The notes under the pieces are model-generated. The model saw only the letters and a list, made by a program, of their open reading frames with translations, was not told the DNA's origin and searched no databases. Positions 1 through 5,417 of a stretch of DNA of 6,293 nucleotides are shown in pieces (position 1 is the stretch's first letter; each line of letters begins with the position of its first letter). The stretch lies in NCBI GenBank assembly GCA_903917955.1, contig CAIXCO010000006.1, positions 1-6,293 of the forward strand, given 5' to 3'. This DNA is from an uncultured Chlorobiaceae bacterium (GTDB taxonomy: Bacteria > Bacteroidota > Chlorobiia > Chlorobiales > Chlorobiaceae). Made by a program: the position numbers and the translations under genes.

Positions 1-108
1 CTCCTGTGTTCCGTCCGGAAAAATAATGCGGACTTCCGGAACACGGATCTGCTCATTGACCCGATAGGTGAGTTTCGGCTTTTGAGTCGTAACCTTTTGT
101 TTCTTCAT
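1..108 (-). CDS. infC: Translation initiation factor IF-3, N-terminal part (runs off the left edge)
   Basis: IF-3 binds the 30S subunit, keeps it apart from 50S and checks start-codon pairing with initiator tRNA. Only the first 36 codons are in the window. They read MKKQKVTTQKPK, then LTYRVNEQIRVPEVR, then IIFPDGTQE. The N-RVNEQIR-PEVR block followed by a short hydrophobic strand and DG is the usual start of the IF-3 N-terminal domain. The ATG at 108 gives a short basic leader as in relatives; there is no strong Shine-Dalgarno in front (AAACCTGAA), which is common for infC. The gene starts 23 bases after the stop of the thrS remnant, which matches the thrS-infC spacing of the normal cluster. 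No neighbour between them suggests a separate promoter, so expression presumably depends on what reads in from the island or on a weak local promoter. Confidence 0.9.
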   Translation of the reverse strand, partial: MKKQKVTTQKPKLTYRVNEQIRVPEVRIIFPDGTQE

Positions 109-131
109 GCGTTCAGGTTTGTTTTAGATAG

Positions 132-239
132 TCAGGATTTTCCGGTGATCTCTGTCTTGAGTTTTTCGATCAGTCCACTTACGCTGAAGCGCCCTTCATC
201 ACCGATGCGATGACGGCGCAGCGATACTTCGCCGCTCAT
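132..239 (-). pseudogene. thrS: 3' remnant of threonyl-tRNA synthetase
   Basis: The 35 codons before the TGA at 132-134 read MSGEVSLRRHRIGDEGRF and then SVSGLIEKLKTEITGKS. This matches the extreme C-terminus of the ThrRS anticodon-binding domain: a strand with VSLRRH, a short turn, then the last amphipathic helix LIEKLK-EI. ThrRS is normally about 640-660 residues and nothing upstream resembles the rest. The frame stays open to a TAA near 325, but residues before MSGEV (FYRMNILSFF and so on) do not look like ThrRS. The homology therefore breaks near 240, the left junction of the island. The ATG at 237-239 is probably an internal Met and not a real start. It lies directly upstream of infC, as an intact thrS normally does. 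I infer that a complete thrS exists elsewhere, since the enzyme is essential. Confidence 0.8.
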
Positions 240-257
240 ATTTTGGCACTTGAAAGC

Positions 258-285
258 GAACATCCTGAAGAATGAAAGGATGTTC
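258..285. repeat. Perfect 9-bp inverted repeat (hairpin) at the left island junction
   Basis: GAACATCCT (258-266) and AGGATGTTC (277-285) are exact reverse complements around a 10-base loop. The hairpin lies about 60 bases beyond the abiEii stop and 18 bases from the point where thrS homology ends. It could be a weak terminator for the abiE operon, although no T-run follows on the minus strand. It could also be the end of a lost mobile element. The rest of 240-344 holds no gene that I can see. Confidence 0.4.
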
Positions 286-344
286 ATTCTATAAAATTTT
301 GGTAAATGCGATTCAACGAGTTAGCAGCTCCCCAAGTTCAGTGA

Positions 345-1280
345 TTATGGGATTAACTCGATTTCATAACGAGGGATGAATGTCTTGCTCGTAACCCGTA
401 CACCTCCAATGCGGTCAATGTGCACAGTGTTGTCCACGTTCTTCTCAACATCGTAGATGTACAGAAGGATAGCGTCTGCAGTGGTCTGGCGCAATGAATA
501 CGGCTCGATAATTTTTGTGGTGCGCCGCCCATTTTCGTCACGATAATCCAGTTCTACACAATGACGATTGAATGCCGCAAAGCGAATGACTTCAATACAT
601 GAACTGATGGAAGCAGTTACCGGGAGTTTCAGGAATCGATCGCGCAGAATGGTTTCGTCCATACCAACAGTGTAAGCGGGGGGCTGGATGGGATCAGCTC
701 CTCCCTCCAGCCAGAAAAAGAAAGTTGGAAGTTCGTTCCAGAAAGATTCTACCGGCAGAAGTGCAGGCAATTGGTGAGCCAGCATATTTTGCCAGCTCGC
801 GTCAAGATCGGCGCGATGCTGTGCCAGATCAGCAAGTGAGGGGATCGCAATATTTTTGAATGCGCATTTTTGGCGAAGAATATCCAGCAGCAGAGAAGCC
901 GCAGGTCGTGCGCTTGCATTTCGGAAGAGGTTGATTACGTCATATAAATCACGAGGTCTCGTCCGCTCAGCAAGTGCCCTGACTTTTTCGCCAAACGCCT
1001 CAGCATAGCTATAGGTCAGAGCTTGAATGCCATCGTGAGGAGCATCACTGTAAGGATGATAAACAGCCGTGCGGACAGGAGGCAGTACCAGTAGCTCATC
1101 ACTGGTCAGATCGATTTTTATGCGCGGGATATTTTTACCCTGAGGTGAAATCGGGCCACGATACCCTATTTTCCCTTGGCAAGAAAGTCCTCCCCTCGGA
1201 TTTTCATAAATGTCAAAGTTCTGGATGTTTGTTGGCGTGTCGATGCCGGTCTTTTCATAAACCCATTGCCCGATCTCCAA
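345..1280 (-). CDS. AbiEii-type nucleotidyltransferase toxin, C-terminal portion with WYL-like tail (frameshifted from the N-part)
   Basis: This is the larger part (311 codons) of an AbiEii/AbiGii-family nucleotidyltransferase, the toxin of type IV toxin-antitoxin pairs. It starts at a TTG only because the frame opens there, so the true start is in the preceding part at 1536. Near residues 52-115 it has IPRIKIDLTSDELLVLPP, then HPYSD, then EKVRALAERTRPRDLYDV. These are the later nucleotidyltransferase-fold motifs, with the conserved Lys and the RDLYD segment of this family. Residues about 115-220 are helical and poorly conserved. Residues about 230-308 (IRFAAFNRHCVELDYR, then IIEPYSLRQT, LLYIYDVEK, HIDRIGGV) resemble a WYL domain: a small beta-barrel that binds nucleic acid or nucleotide ligands in regulators of conflict systems. 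Joined to the N-part by dropping one T, the product would be about 396 aa. Family toxins without the tail are roughly 300 aa (from memory). Confidence 0.85.
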   Translation of the reverse strand: MEIGQWVYEKTGIDTPTNIQNFDIYENPRGGLSCQGKIGYRGPISPQGKNIPRIKIDLTSDELLVLPPVRTAVYHPYSDAPHDGIQALTYSYAEAFGEKVRALAERTRPRDLYDVINLFRNASARPAASLLLDILRQKCAFKNIAIPSLADLAQHRADLDASWQNMLAHQLPALLPVESFWNELPTFFFWLEGGADPIQPPAYTVGMDETILRDRFLKLPVTASISSCIEVIRFAAFNRHCVELDYRDENGRRTTKIIEPYSLRQTTADAILLYIYDVEKNVDNTVHIDRIGGVRVTSKTFIPRYEIELIP

Positions 1281-1536
1281 AAAAAACGCGCTTCAAAAAT
1301 TTTTCATCAATATGTGTGGGGTTTAAGAGCGTGAAATCGAGATCTTCGGAAAAGCGCCAGGTTTCAAAAAAGCATTTTTTAAGGCAGGTTCCTCCCTTGA
1401 ATACCCAGGAGTCCCTTAATTCTGCATGGGCCGCTATGCCAGCAAGCATCCAGCCGAGCACATAATCTTTCTCTACGACATGTGCATTGAGCGACACGAG
1501 TGAAGCAGTGTCAAGAATTTCACGGCGGTCAATCAT
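1255..1536 (-). CDS. AbiEii-type nucleotidyltransferase toxin, N-terminal portion carrying the catalytic motif (frameshifted)
   Basis: These 93 codons hold the start of the toxin. VFKGGTCLKK at residues 45-54 is the nucleotide-binding GG[T/S] loop. RFSEDLDFTL at 61-70 carries the two catalytic acidic residues of the SxDLDF motif (Asp65 and Asp67). After FLKRVF the frame enters a run of eight T and ends out of frame with GDRAMGL and a stop. One T fewer gives KRVF-LEIGQWVYEKTG, which joins smoothly to the downstream part. The ATG at 1536 overlaps the abiEi stop by 8 bases (ATGATTGA), so translation is probably coupled to the antitoxin. As sequenced, this fragment alone lacks the rest of the fold and should be inactive. 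Possible explanations are a sequencing error, a real mutation silencing the toxin, or phase variation or slippage at the T-run. Confidence 0.88.
   Translation of the reverse strand: MIDRREILDTASLVSLNAHVVEKDYVLGWMLAGIAAHAELRDSWVFKGGTCLKKCFFETWRFSEDLDFTLLNPTHIDEKFLKRVFFGDRAMGL
1279..1286 (-). repeat. Run of eight T (coding strand) at the abiEii frameshift
   Basis: Eight A on the plus strand (eight T in the toxin reading direction) lie exactly where the two abiEii frames must be joined. Seven T restores one continuous open frame from 1536 to 345. Runs of this length slip during replication and can also cause slippage by RNA polymerase, so the tract could act as an on/off switch. It is also a classic place for a base-calling error. 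Confidence 0.8.
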
Positions 1537-2353
1537 GACTACCTCGCTCTACCCAAGCAGGCGGAATCCAGAGATGCCACCGCGAAACCAGCTTGCTGCA
1601 TGCAAACGTGGGATCGAGCTTGGCGTTCCCTTTGGTGATGCGTTTCAAACAATCTGCCACCAATTGTCCTGCTTCTTTATTGCTATCAAGAAGAAATCCA
1701 AGTCTTTTGAAAATCGCCCCATTGCCGAGACGCTCCGCGTATTCAATGAGTGTTGTGTCATGACGATCCGGTCGATCCAGATAAGCCGCAAGGCAGTCAG
1801 CAACATGCTGAATACCGCCACCGAGAGCAGGATCATCCAGTAAATCAATGATTGTCCGGTGCACATCGGATATCATAACTTTTGTCTGATGCCGCCATAC
1901 CGGTTTGAGGCCGAAAATCTTCTTTTCCTGAATATGCTTCACCGTAAAGCGGGCGCCATGATGTTGCTGGTTTCTGGTACGAACAGGACGGGCGGTAATG
2001 ACGACAACATCCTTGAACAATTGCTCTGTAAAGTCCCAGTACTCGGTTGCTGTTCGTCCACCAATATAGGCTGGTGAATAGAGTGGAGGCACCAGAATCC
2101 ATGGATCATCCAGGACATGCTCGCTGGATAGGGAGTCAAGAGGAACTGGCAGATAAGTCCCCTGACTGACCCGGCGAAGCCAGCCTTGTGTTGTCCATCG
2201 GGCAAGACGTTTTGATGCGTTTGTTCTCGATAATCCCAGAATTCGGGCAGTGTTCTCAATGTCTATAACATCACCTGATTCACGGATGAGCTGCGACAGT
2301 TGAGATCGTCCTTCCGGGAGTTCGGTTTCTGCAAATTTGAATTTTGTCTGCAT
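1529..2353 (-). CDS. AbiEi-type antitoxin / transcriptional regulator
   Basis: This 274-aa protein is the antitoxin and autorepressor partner of the AbiEii toxin that follows it. Known AbiEi proteins have an N-terminal winged helix-turn-helix that binds operator repeats in their own promoter. A separate C-terminal domain counters the toxin without stable binding (family knowledge). Here residues about 15-70 (LSQLIRESGDVIDIENTARI, then LGLSRTNASKRLARWTTQGW) form the wHTH, with the wing around LRRVSQGTYLPV. Residues about 84-200 (PWILVPPLYSPAYIGGRTAT, DVVVITARPVRTR, VMISDVHRTIIDLLDDPAL) match the conserved AbiEi C-terminal core, including the late D-x-HRTIIDLLD segment. The last 75 residues are a variable helical tail ending WHLWIPPAWVERGSHD. 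The frame is intact. ATG at 2353 has only a weak TGAGAA ribosome site 6 bases upstream. The stop overlaps the toxin start by 8 bases, typical of a coupled operon. Confidence 0.9.
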   Translation of the reverse strand: MQTKFKFAETELPEGRSQLSQLIRESGDVIDIENTARILGLSRTNASKRLARWTTQGWLRRVSQGTYLPVPLDSLSSEHVLDDPWILVPPLYSPAYIGGRTATEYWDFTEQLFKDVVVITARPVRTRNQQHHGARFTVKHIQEKKIFGLKPVWRHQTKVMISDVHRTIIDLLDDPALGGGIQHVADCLAAYLDRPDRHDTTLIEYAERLGNGAIFKRLGFLLDSNKEAGQLVADCLKRITKGNAKLDPTFACSKLVSRWHLWIPPAWVERGSHD

Positions 2354-2363
2354 GAATTCTCAG

Positions 2364-2468
2364 TTTATGTGAATTTATGCGGTCGTCGTAGAGGTAAACG
2401 TACCAAAATATTTGATGATTAACTACTATACTCTGTCTCAAATTCCTTATTTATGGGAATTATAGCGC
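2364..2468. promoter_or_regulatory. Divergent intergenic region with two related motifs; candidate abiE operator and promoter
   Basis: The 154 bases between abiEi and the methyltransferase remnant (2354-2507) contain two similar 19-base stretches in the same orientation: TTTATGTGAATTTATGCGG (2364-2382) and TTTATGGGAATTATAGCGC (2450-2468). They could be repressor sites for AbiEi, which is known to bind repeats in its own promoter. On the minus strand 2464-2459 reads TATAAT, a perfect -10 hexamer for abiEi transcription, but I see no good -35 at 16-18 bases. Everything beyond the sequence match is inference. Confidence 0.3.
2441..2461. repeat. Small inverted repeat AATTCC-N9-GGAATT in the abiE promoter region
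   Basis: Six-base arms AATTCC (2441-2446) and GGAATT (2456-2461) face each other over nine bases. The right arm overlaps the minus-strand TATAAT. The spacing of about 15 bases between arm centres and the location suit a dimeric wHTH operator such as one for AbiEi. The arms are short enough to arise by chance in AT-rich DNA. Confidence 0.3.
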
Positions 2469-2507
2469 TTATAGTGTACTTGTTTTGGGGTAGGGCAGGG
2501 AAGTTTA

Positions 2508-3617
2508 GTGCATTTTTTCCAAAGTGCTGCTGACATTATTTCCCCAGCCCCCACAAGTGTAAATCAAAAGAAATTCTCTATACTTCACTCAAGCATCCAA
2601 AACCGCTCCAACAACAACAGAACCCGGACACCCAACAGTACCTTAAAGAGCCATCACACCATAATCCACGGCGACAGCCGTCAGATGAATCTCCTCGCTG
2701 ACAGGTCGGTGCATCTTGTTGTCACCTCACCACCCTACTGGCAGCTCAAGGACTACGGGACAGAGAACCAGATCGGCTTTCATGAGAGTTATGAGAGCTA
2801 CATCAACAATCTGAACCTTGTCTGGAACGAATGCGAGAGGGTGCTGCACCAAAGCCTACCAAAGAGCAGAAAGAAAGCTCAGCCATGACCACCGAGGAGT
2901 GGAACACTTACTTCTCAGGCCATTGGAACTTTGCCTCCGCACCGGCTCATCAAAATGTTCGCCTTCCGTGGCGATACGGTGCTTGAACCCTTCATGGGCA
3001 GCGGGACAACCTCACTTGCCGCAAAGAATCTCGAACGAAACTCGGTCGGGTACGAAATCAATCCGGAGTTTATCGAGCTTGCCAAGCAGAAGCTGAACAC
3101 CAAGCAGCCTTATTTCATGGGCACGGAGTACGAATTTCTGCATGACACGGTCAACGGTGATTTTGCCGCAGCTATTGAGCAGTTGCCTTATCAGTTCAAA
3201 GATCCCCACAAGCTCGACAAAAAAACAGATCCCCGAAGACTCACCTTTGGCTCCAGGATTGAAAAGGAGAGCGAGGCAGCACGCGAAGAGTTCTTCACGG
3301 TCAAGGAGATACTCAGCCCCGAAAAAGTGAGGCTATCCAACGGGTTAACGGTAAAACTGATTGGCATCAAGAACGAGCCCTTCACGCAAGACAAAGCTGT
3401 TGGCTATCTGACCGAAAAAATCAAGGGAAAACGTATATTCCTGAAGTATGATAAGTTGAAACATGACGCAGAAAACGTCCTGCTCTGCTACCTCTATCTG
3501 GAGAACAAGACCTTTGTTAATGCACATCTGATCAAAAGCGGCTTGGTGGGGATTGACGGCAGTTGTGAGTACAAGCAGAAAGTGAAGTTTCTCAATATGG
3601 GCGAGCTTGTCAGTTGA
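2508..3617 (+). pseudogene. Decayed beta-class DNA methyltransferase with SNase-like C-terminal domain
   Basis: This is the remains of a site-specific N6-adenine or N4-cytosine DNA methyltransferase of a restriction-modification or solitary type. Recognisable protein starts about codon 49 (HHTIIHGDSRQMNLL). Motif IV is VVTSPPYWQLKDYG at residues 71-84. After NECERVLH (residue 114) the matching text jumps, in another frame from about 2849 to 2935, to PKPTKEQKESSAMTTEEW and NTYFSGHWNFA. It then jumps again at about 2931, back to the first frame, with PPHRLIKMF and motif I LEPFMGSGTT. From memory of the family, about 85 residues are missing at the first jump and about 20 at the second. The lost part covers motifs V-VIII and probably the target-recognition region, so no activity is expected. 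The motif IV-before-I order marks the beta class. The last 110 residues (VKLIGIKNEPF, IFLKYDK, LLCYLYLENKTFVNAHLIKSG) resemble a staphylococcal-nuclease fold. The usual catalytic Arg is not obvious in that fold. The codons before HHTII do not look family-like, and the native start is unclear. No restriction enzyme is adjacent. Confidence 0.87.
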
Positions 3618-3643
3618 TAAAGAGCGGGTGGATATCATCTGAC
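3609..3643 (+). repeat. Stem-loop at the 3' end of the methyltransferase remnant
   Basis: GTCAGTTGATA (3609-3619) pairs with TATCATCTGAC (3633-3643) with one mismatch in 11, over a 13-base loop. It overlaps the stop codon at 3615-3617. No T-run follows (TTGCTATATG), so it is at best a weak or Rho-assisted terminator. Alternatively it protects the transcript end. Confidence 0.35.
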
Positions 3644-3756
3644 TTGCTATATGAATAATAACTTTATCTTGCGCTTATTCGCGTTATTTTGATTTTTTAC
3701 TCGGTAAGTGGCAAGTAAATTCATTTCATGATTGATCATTATTCCTCAAGGCAACA

Positions 3757-4287
3757 ATGGAAATGAGTGAAATAAAGATAGTTGTTGAAATTGTGCAGGG
3801 TTTGCTTACCTCTGTCGGGATAGTGGGTGCTGCAGTATGGTCAATTTTTATTTTTGGTATAGGCCGGAATTTTGCGGCTAATATTGTGATTGACGTAAAA
3901 TTAAAATCAAGGGTTGACGTTAATGGAATGACTGCGGCTATTTTATCGATAAATGCAAAAAATATGGGTAAAACGCAGGTCAAGAAGGAGAGCTTTACTA
4001 TCATTTGTACCTCCAGCGATAACTGGACGGACGACAAGAACCGCCGCCCATTTCGGCGCATAGATTTAACACGTGAGGAAATTGAAGATCTTCAAGTTTT
4101 GCCTTGGGAAAGTGAAATTTGTGATGATTATGACCAATTAGAACCGGGAGAGGAGGCAAGGGATGAAATTGCTGTTAACCTGGGTGCAATCACAATTTTT
4201 CAGGTTAGTGCGCGTTTTGTTGGCAAACGTGCTTGGTGGCGTAGTGCTCAGCAGTGGGTTTCAAATGTAATTATTGACACACAATAA
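3757..4287 (+). CDS. Uncharacterised membrane-anchored protein (one N-terminal TM helix plus predicted beta domain)
   Basis: This 176-aa protein is not one I can name. Residues 12-35 (IVQGLLTSVGIVGAAVWSIF and the following FGI) form one clear transmembrane helix ending in a Gly/Arg stop (GIGR). Positive residues beyond the helix suggest N-out/C-in topology. The rest alternates in hydrophobicity like a beta-sandwich: ANIVIDVKLKSR, AAILSINAKNMGKTQV, SFTIICTSS, then an acidic helix (LTREEIEDLQVLPWE), then DQLEPGEEARDEIAVNL and TIFQVSARF. A Trp-rich tail ends in KRAWWRSAQQWV. One TM, an N-x-G strand, an EPGE turn and a Trp-rich end resemble small hypothetical proteins I remember from bacterial accessory regions. 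No function is known to me. ATG 3757 has AAGG five bases upstream; ATG 3763 is a possible alternative. The frame is intact and AT-richer than its neighbours, which suggests separate acquisition. It is followed after 19 bases by the 86-aa gene, so the two form a likely operon. Confidence 0.78.
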   Translation: MEMSEIKIVVEIVQGLLTSVGIVGAAVWSIFIFGIGRNFAANIVIDVKLKSRVDVNGMTAAILSINAKNMGKTQVKKESFTIICTSSDNWTDDKNRRPFRRIDLTREEIEDLQVLPWESEICDDYDQLEPGEEARDEIAVNLGAITIFQVSARFVGKRAWWRSAQQWVSNVIIDTQ

Positions 4288-4306
4288 ACGAATAAGGAGT
4301 CTGAAA

Positions 4307-4567
4307 ATGAATATTAGCAGAAATGAATTGACGCGGATAAAATACCGTTCCGCTATTCGTTCTGTCGCCAACAGGGTAGATATTATAAGTGAAGGCGGGG
4401 AGAGGGAGCAATTGCTGAACAACATAAGTAAGCTCAATTTGGTGGAAACAGACCCAAAAAATTATCAAAAGTGGACTACGATGTTATCAGAGAATGAAAA
4501 CAATCGTTCACTTGAACAAATTGTCAAGTGCATCAAAACCATCAAGCAAGAGGCAAAAATCAGTTGA
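4307..4567 (+). CDS. Uncharacterised small soluble protein, 86 aa
   Basis: I do not recognise this protein. The start is fixed by a strong Shine-Dalgarno, AAGGAG at 4294-4299, seven bases before ATG 4307. The in-frame ATG at 4274 would add MTHNKRIRSLK but lies inside the preceding gene and has no ribosome site. The product is hydrophilic and probably all-helical: NELTRIKYRSAIRSVANRVD (residues 6-25), an acidic turn SEGGEREQ, REQLLNNISKLN, KNYQKWTTMLSE and a C-terminal Lys-rich helix LEQIVKCIKTIKQEAK. It has no signal peptide, TM segment or Cys motif. It is 19 bases downstream of the membrane protein on the same strand, with matching base composition. The two genes are presumably co-transcribed and possibly functional partners, for example a membrane effector with a small regulator; that pairing is inference from spacing only. 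Confidence 0.72.
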   Translation: MNISRNELTRIKYRSAIRSVANRVDIISEGGEREQLLNNISKLNLVETDPKNYQKWTTMLSENENNRSLEQIVKCIKTIKQEAKIS

Positions 4568-4600
4568 CACAACACAGTCGTGTTCTGTACACAGATTTTT
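4567..4600 (+). terminator. Candidate terminator after the two-gene unit
   Basis: ACA-c-AACAC (4567-4575) pairs with GTGTT-c-TGT (4580-4588) around a four-base loop AGTC. A run of five T follows at 4596-4600. The stem starts on the last base of the stop codon of the 86-aa gene, the right place for operon termination. It has few GC pairs, a mismatch, and seven bases before the T-run, so it would be weak. Confidence 0.35.
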
Positions 4601-4602
4601 GA

Positions 4603-4917
4603 ATGCCAGAGTCGATGAGCATCCGAACAGCATTAATCCCAAGTAAGCATGTACGCTTCAGTGACTCGATCATCGGGCTCGCCGGTTATCTGCGCCAGCT
4701 CCTTTCCGAGCCGCGCACACTTGACGAGCTCTGGGTTCAGATCGACAGCGACTCTTCCGGCTGGAACTCCCGCCCCTCTTTTATCAACATGGAGCTCGCT
4801 GTAGATCTCCTCTATGCTATTGGTGCGATACAATCAGCGGGAGAGGATCGCTTGGCAGGAACTGCGTTTAAATCCCTTGCCATCGCAGAGGTAGCAGGTG
4901 ACATCCATTTCGGCTGA
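4603..4917 (+). pseudogene. ABC-three-component system middle component (MC6-like), 3' end replaced
   Basis: Residues 5-85 or so (MSIRTALIPSKHVRFSDSII, GLAGYLRQLLSEPRTLDELW, RPSFINMELAVDLLYAIGAI) match what I remember of middle component 6 of ABC-3C systems. In these predicted anti-phage/conflict systems a small middle protein links an SMC/SbcC-like ABC ATPase to an effector. Hallmarks seen are the ALIPSKH[VI]RFS start, the GLAGYLRQLL helix, EPRTLDELW, and the LA[V/I]D-LYAIGAI helix near the end. ATG 4615 is the likelier start; 4603 adds only MPES. The native end should fall around residue 85-90. From about 4870 the frame instead reads antisense pheS DNA and adds KSLAIAEVAGDIHFG. Neither the ATPase nor an intact effector gene is present, so this is an orphan fragment. 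A frame ending at 4646 (RFLNARVDEHPNSINPK) might be the tail of the lost upstream component, but I cannot confirm that. Confidence 0.68.
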
Positions 4918-4988
4918 TGGTTCGGTGAAGGGGAAATAGCTTGGACGGGATCGGAGTTTGACGTTGTCGATGCCGAACATTTGTTAGC
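4872..4988 (-). pseudogene. pheS: Second, divergent pheS fragment (partial PheRS alpha)
   Basis: On the minus strand this reads QMFGIDNVKLRSRPSYFPFT, then EPSAEMDVTCYLCDGKGF, which is the FRPS-FPFTEPSAE-D-TCYLC segment of PheRS alpha. It aligns to 5684-5800 of the larger pheS copy. By eye there are about a dozen mismatches, one 3-base insertion (FGIDNV against FGTDV) and a 1-base deletion near 4986 that makes a stop. The differences, including a whole extra codon, indicate a different or old pheS source, not a fresh copy of its neighbour. At its left end it replaces the 3' end of the ABC-3C gene; at its right end it abuts a methyltransferase-tail-like scrap. It cannot be functional. Confidence 0.87.
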
Positions 4989-4989
4989 G

Positions 4990-5035
4990 GTTTGATTTGA
5001 AAAATCATGAGAACGCGTATATTTCTGAAGTACGA
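4990..5035 (+). pseudogene. Scrap resembling the SNase tail of the methyltransferase
   Basis: Bases 5016-5035 match 3432-3451 at 18 of 20 positions. In the matching frame both encode RIFLKY, with the differences at third codon positions (TTC/TTT, TAT/TAC). Weaker similarity (GAAAAA, TCA, G-GAA) extends left to about 4990 with one base missing. This looks like about 45 bases of a related methyltransferase-SNase gene. After 5035 the similarity stops. Confidence 0.45.
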
Positions 5036-5189
5036 ATGGCAGCTTGGAGGAATGGCTGGACAAGACCAATCATCTGTTTTCCGCGAGATGAGGTGATCAA
5101 GGCGCTAAAGAAAGGCTGGTACGTTTGTCTGTGGAGAGTGGCAAACTGTTACGCACTTACGTTCATTATCCTGAAGGAGAACAAATATC
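5036..5189 (+). other. Unassigned sequence, possibly coding debris
   Basis: No intact gene. One frame reads LEEWLDKTNHLFSAR then a stop, and after it AKERLVRLSVESGKLLRTYV and HYPEGEQIS. That is protein-like in composition but matches no family I know. A TGA at 5084-5086 interrupts it. It ends just before the ribosome site (AAGGAG, 5174-5179) of the antitoxin remnant. It may be the end of a lost gene upstream of that pair, or chance. Confidence 0.3.
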
Positions 5190-5417
5190 ATGGCAAAAAT
5201 TGAATTACCCTTGTCGCAGTTTACTTATGCTGAAAAACTGTATTTGCTGGAGACAATCTGGGATGATCTTTCAAGGGATTAGGCGGTATTTGAATCTCCG
5301 GCATGGCATGAGAACATTCTCAACGAACGGAGAGAAGCCTTTTCTGCCGGAATGGTGCAACACTCCGACTGGGCAGAAGCCAAAGAACGCATAAAAAGGA
5401 ATCTTTCATGCAGTTGA
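5190..5417 (+). pseudogene. RelB/ParD-like addiction-module antitoxin with internal stop
   Basis: The frame reads MAKIELPLSQFTYAEKLYLL, ETIWDDLSRD, a TAG at 5280-5282, then AVFESPAWHENILNERREAF, SAGMVQHSDWAEAKERIKRN and LSCS. This is the short 'putative addiction module component' antitoxin family (about 75 aa). Its hallmarks are a LS-EKL-LLE-IWDDLS N-terminal helix pair, the PAWH block, and a final SDW-EAKERI helix. The position of the TAG is normally Glu or a similar residue, so a single GAG-to-TAG change explains the break. Such antitoxins fold around and block a RelE/ParE toxin encoded just downstream. AAGGAG lies ten bases before ATG 5190. Its end overlaps the toxin start by 10 bases. 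With the stop in place only a 30-residue piece is made, but the toxin is also cut, so no toxicity is expected. Confidence 0.85.

Noticed and set aside
345..1280. Treating the large abiEii part as an independent gene starting at TTG 1280
   Set aside because: It lacks the catalytic motifs, the start lies in the T-run, there is no ribosome site, and it continues the upstream frame after a one-base shift.
1145..1843. Plus-strand open frames opposite abiEii and abiEi (1145-1465 and 1487-1843)
   Set aside because: They are antisense to clearly homologous genes, have no protein-like conserved pattern and no ribosome sites that stand out.
2508..2653. Native N-terminus of the methyltransferase at ATG 2508
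   Set aside because: The first 48 residues are low-complexity (Ser/Asn/Thr-rich) and unlike the family, which begins just before the IIHGDSR motif.
2818..3096. Separate gene in the second frame of the methyltransferase remnant
   Set aside because: It has no family-like sequence, while the overlapping frames carry methyltransferase motifs; it is a by-product.
3668..3740. Promoter hexamers upstream of the membrane-protein gene
   Set aside because: TTGCGC and several AT-rich hexamers occur, but no pair has both a good -35 and -10 at 16-18 bases.
4566..4646. Possible C-terminal tail of an upstream ABC-3C component (RFLNARVDEHPNSINPK)
   Set aside because: Its overlap with the MC6-like start is suggestive, but the piece is too short to assign and overlaps a candidate terminator.
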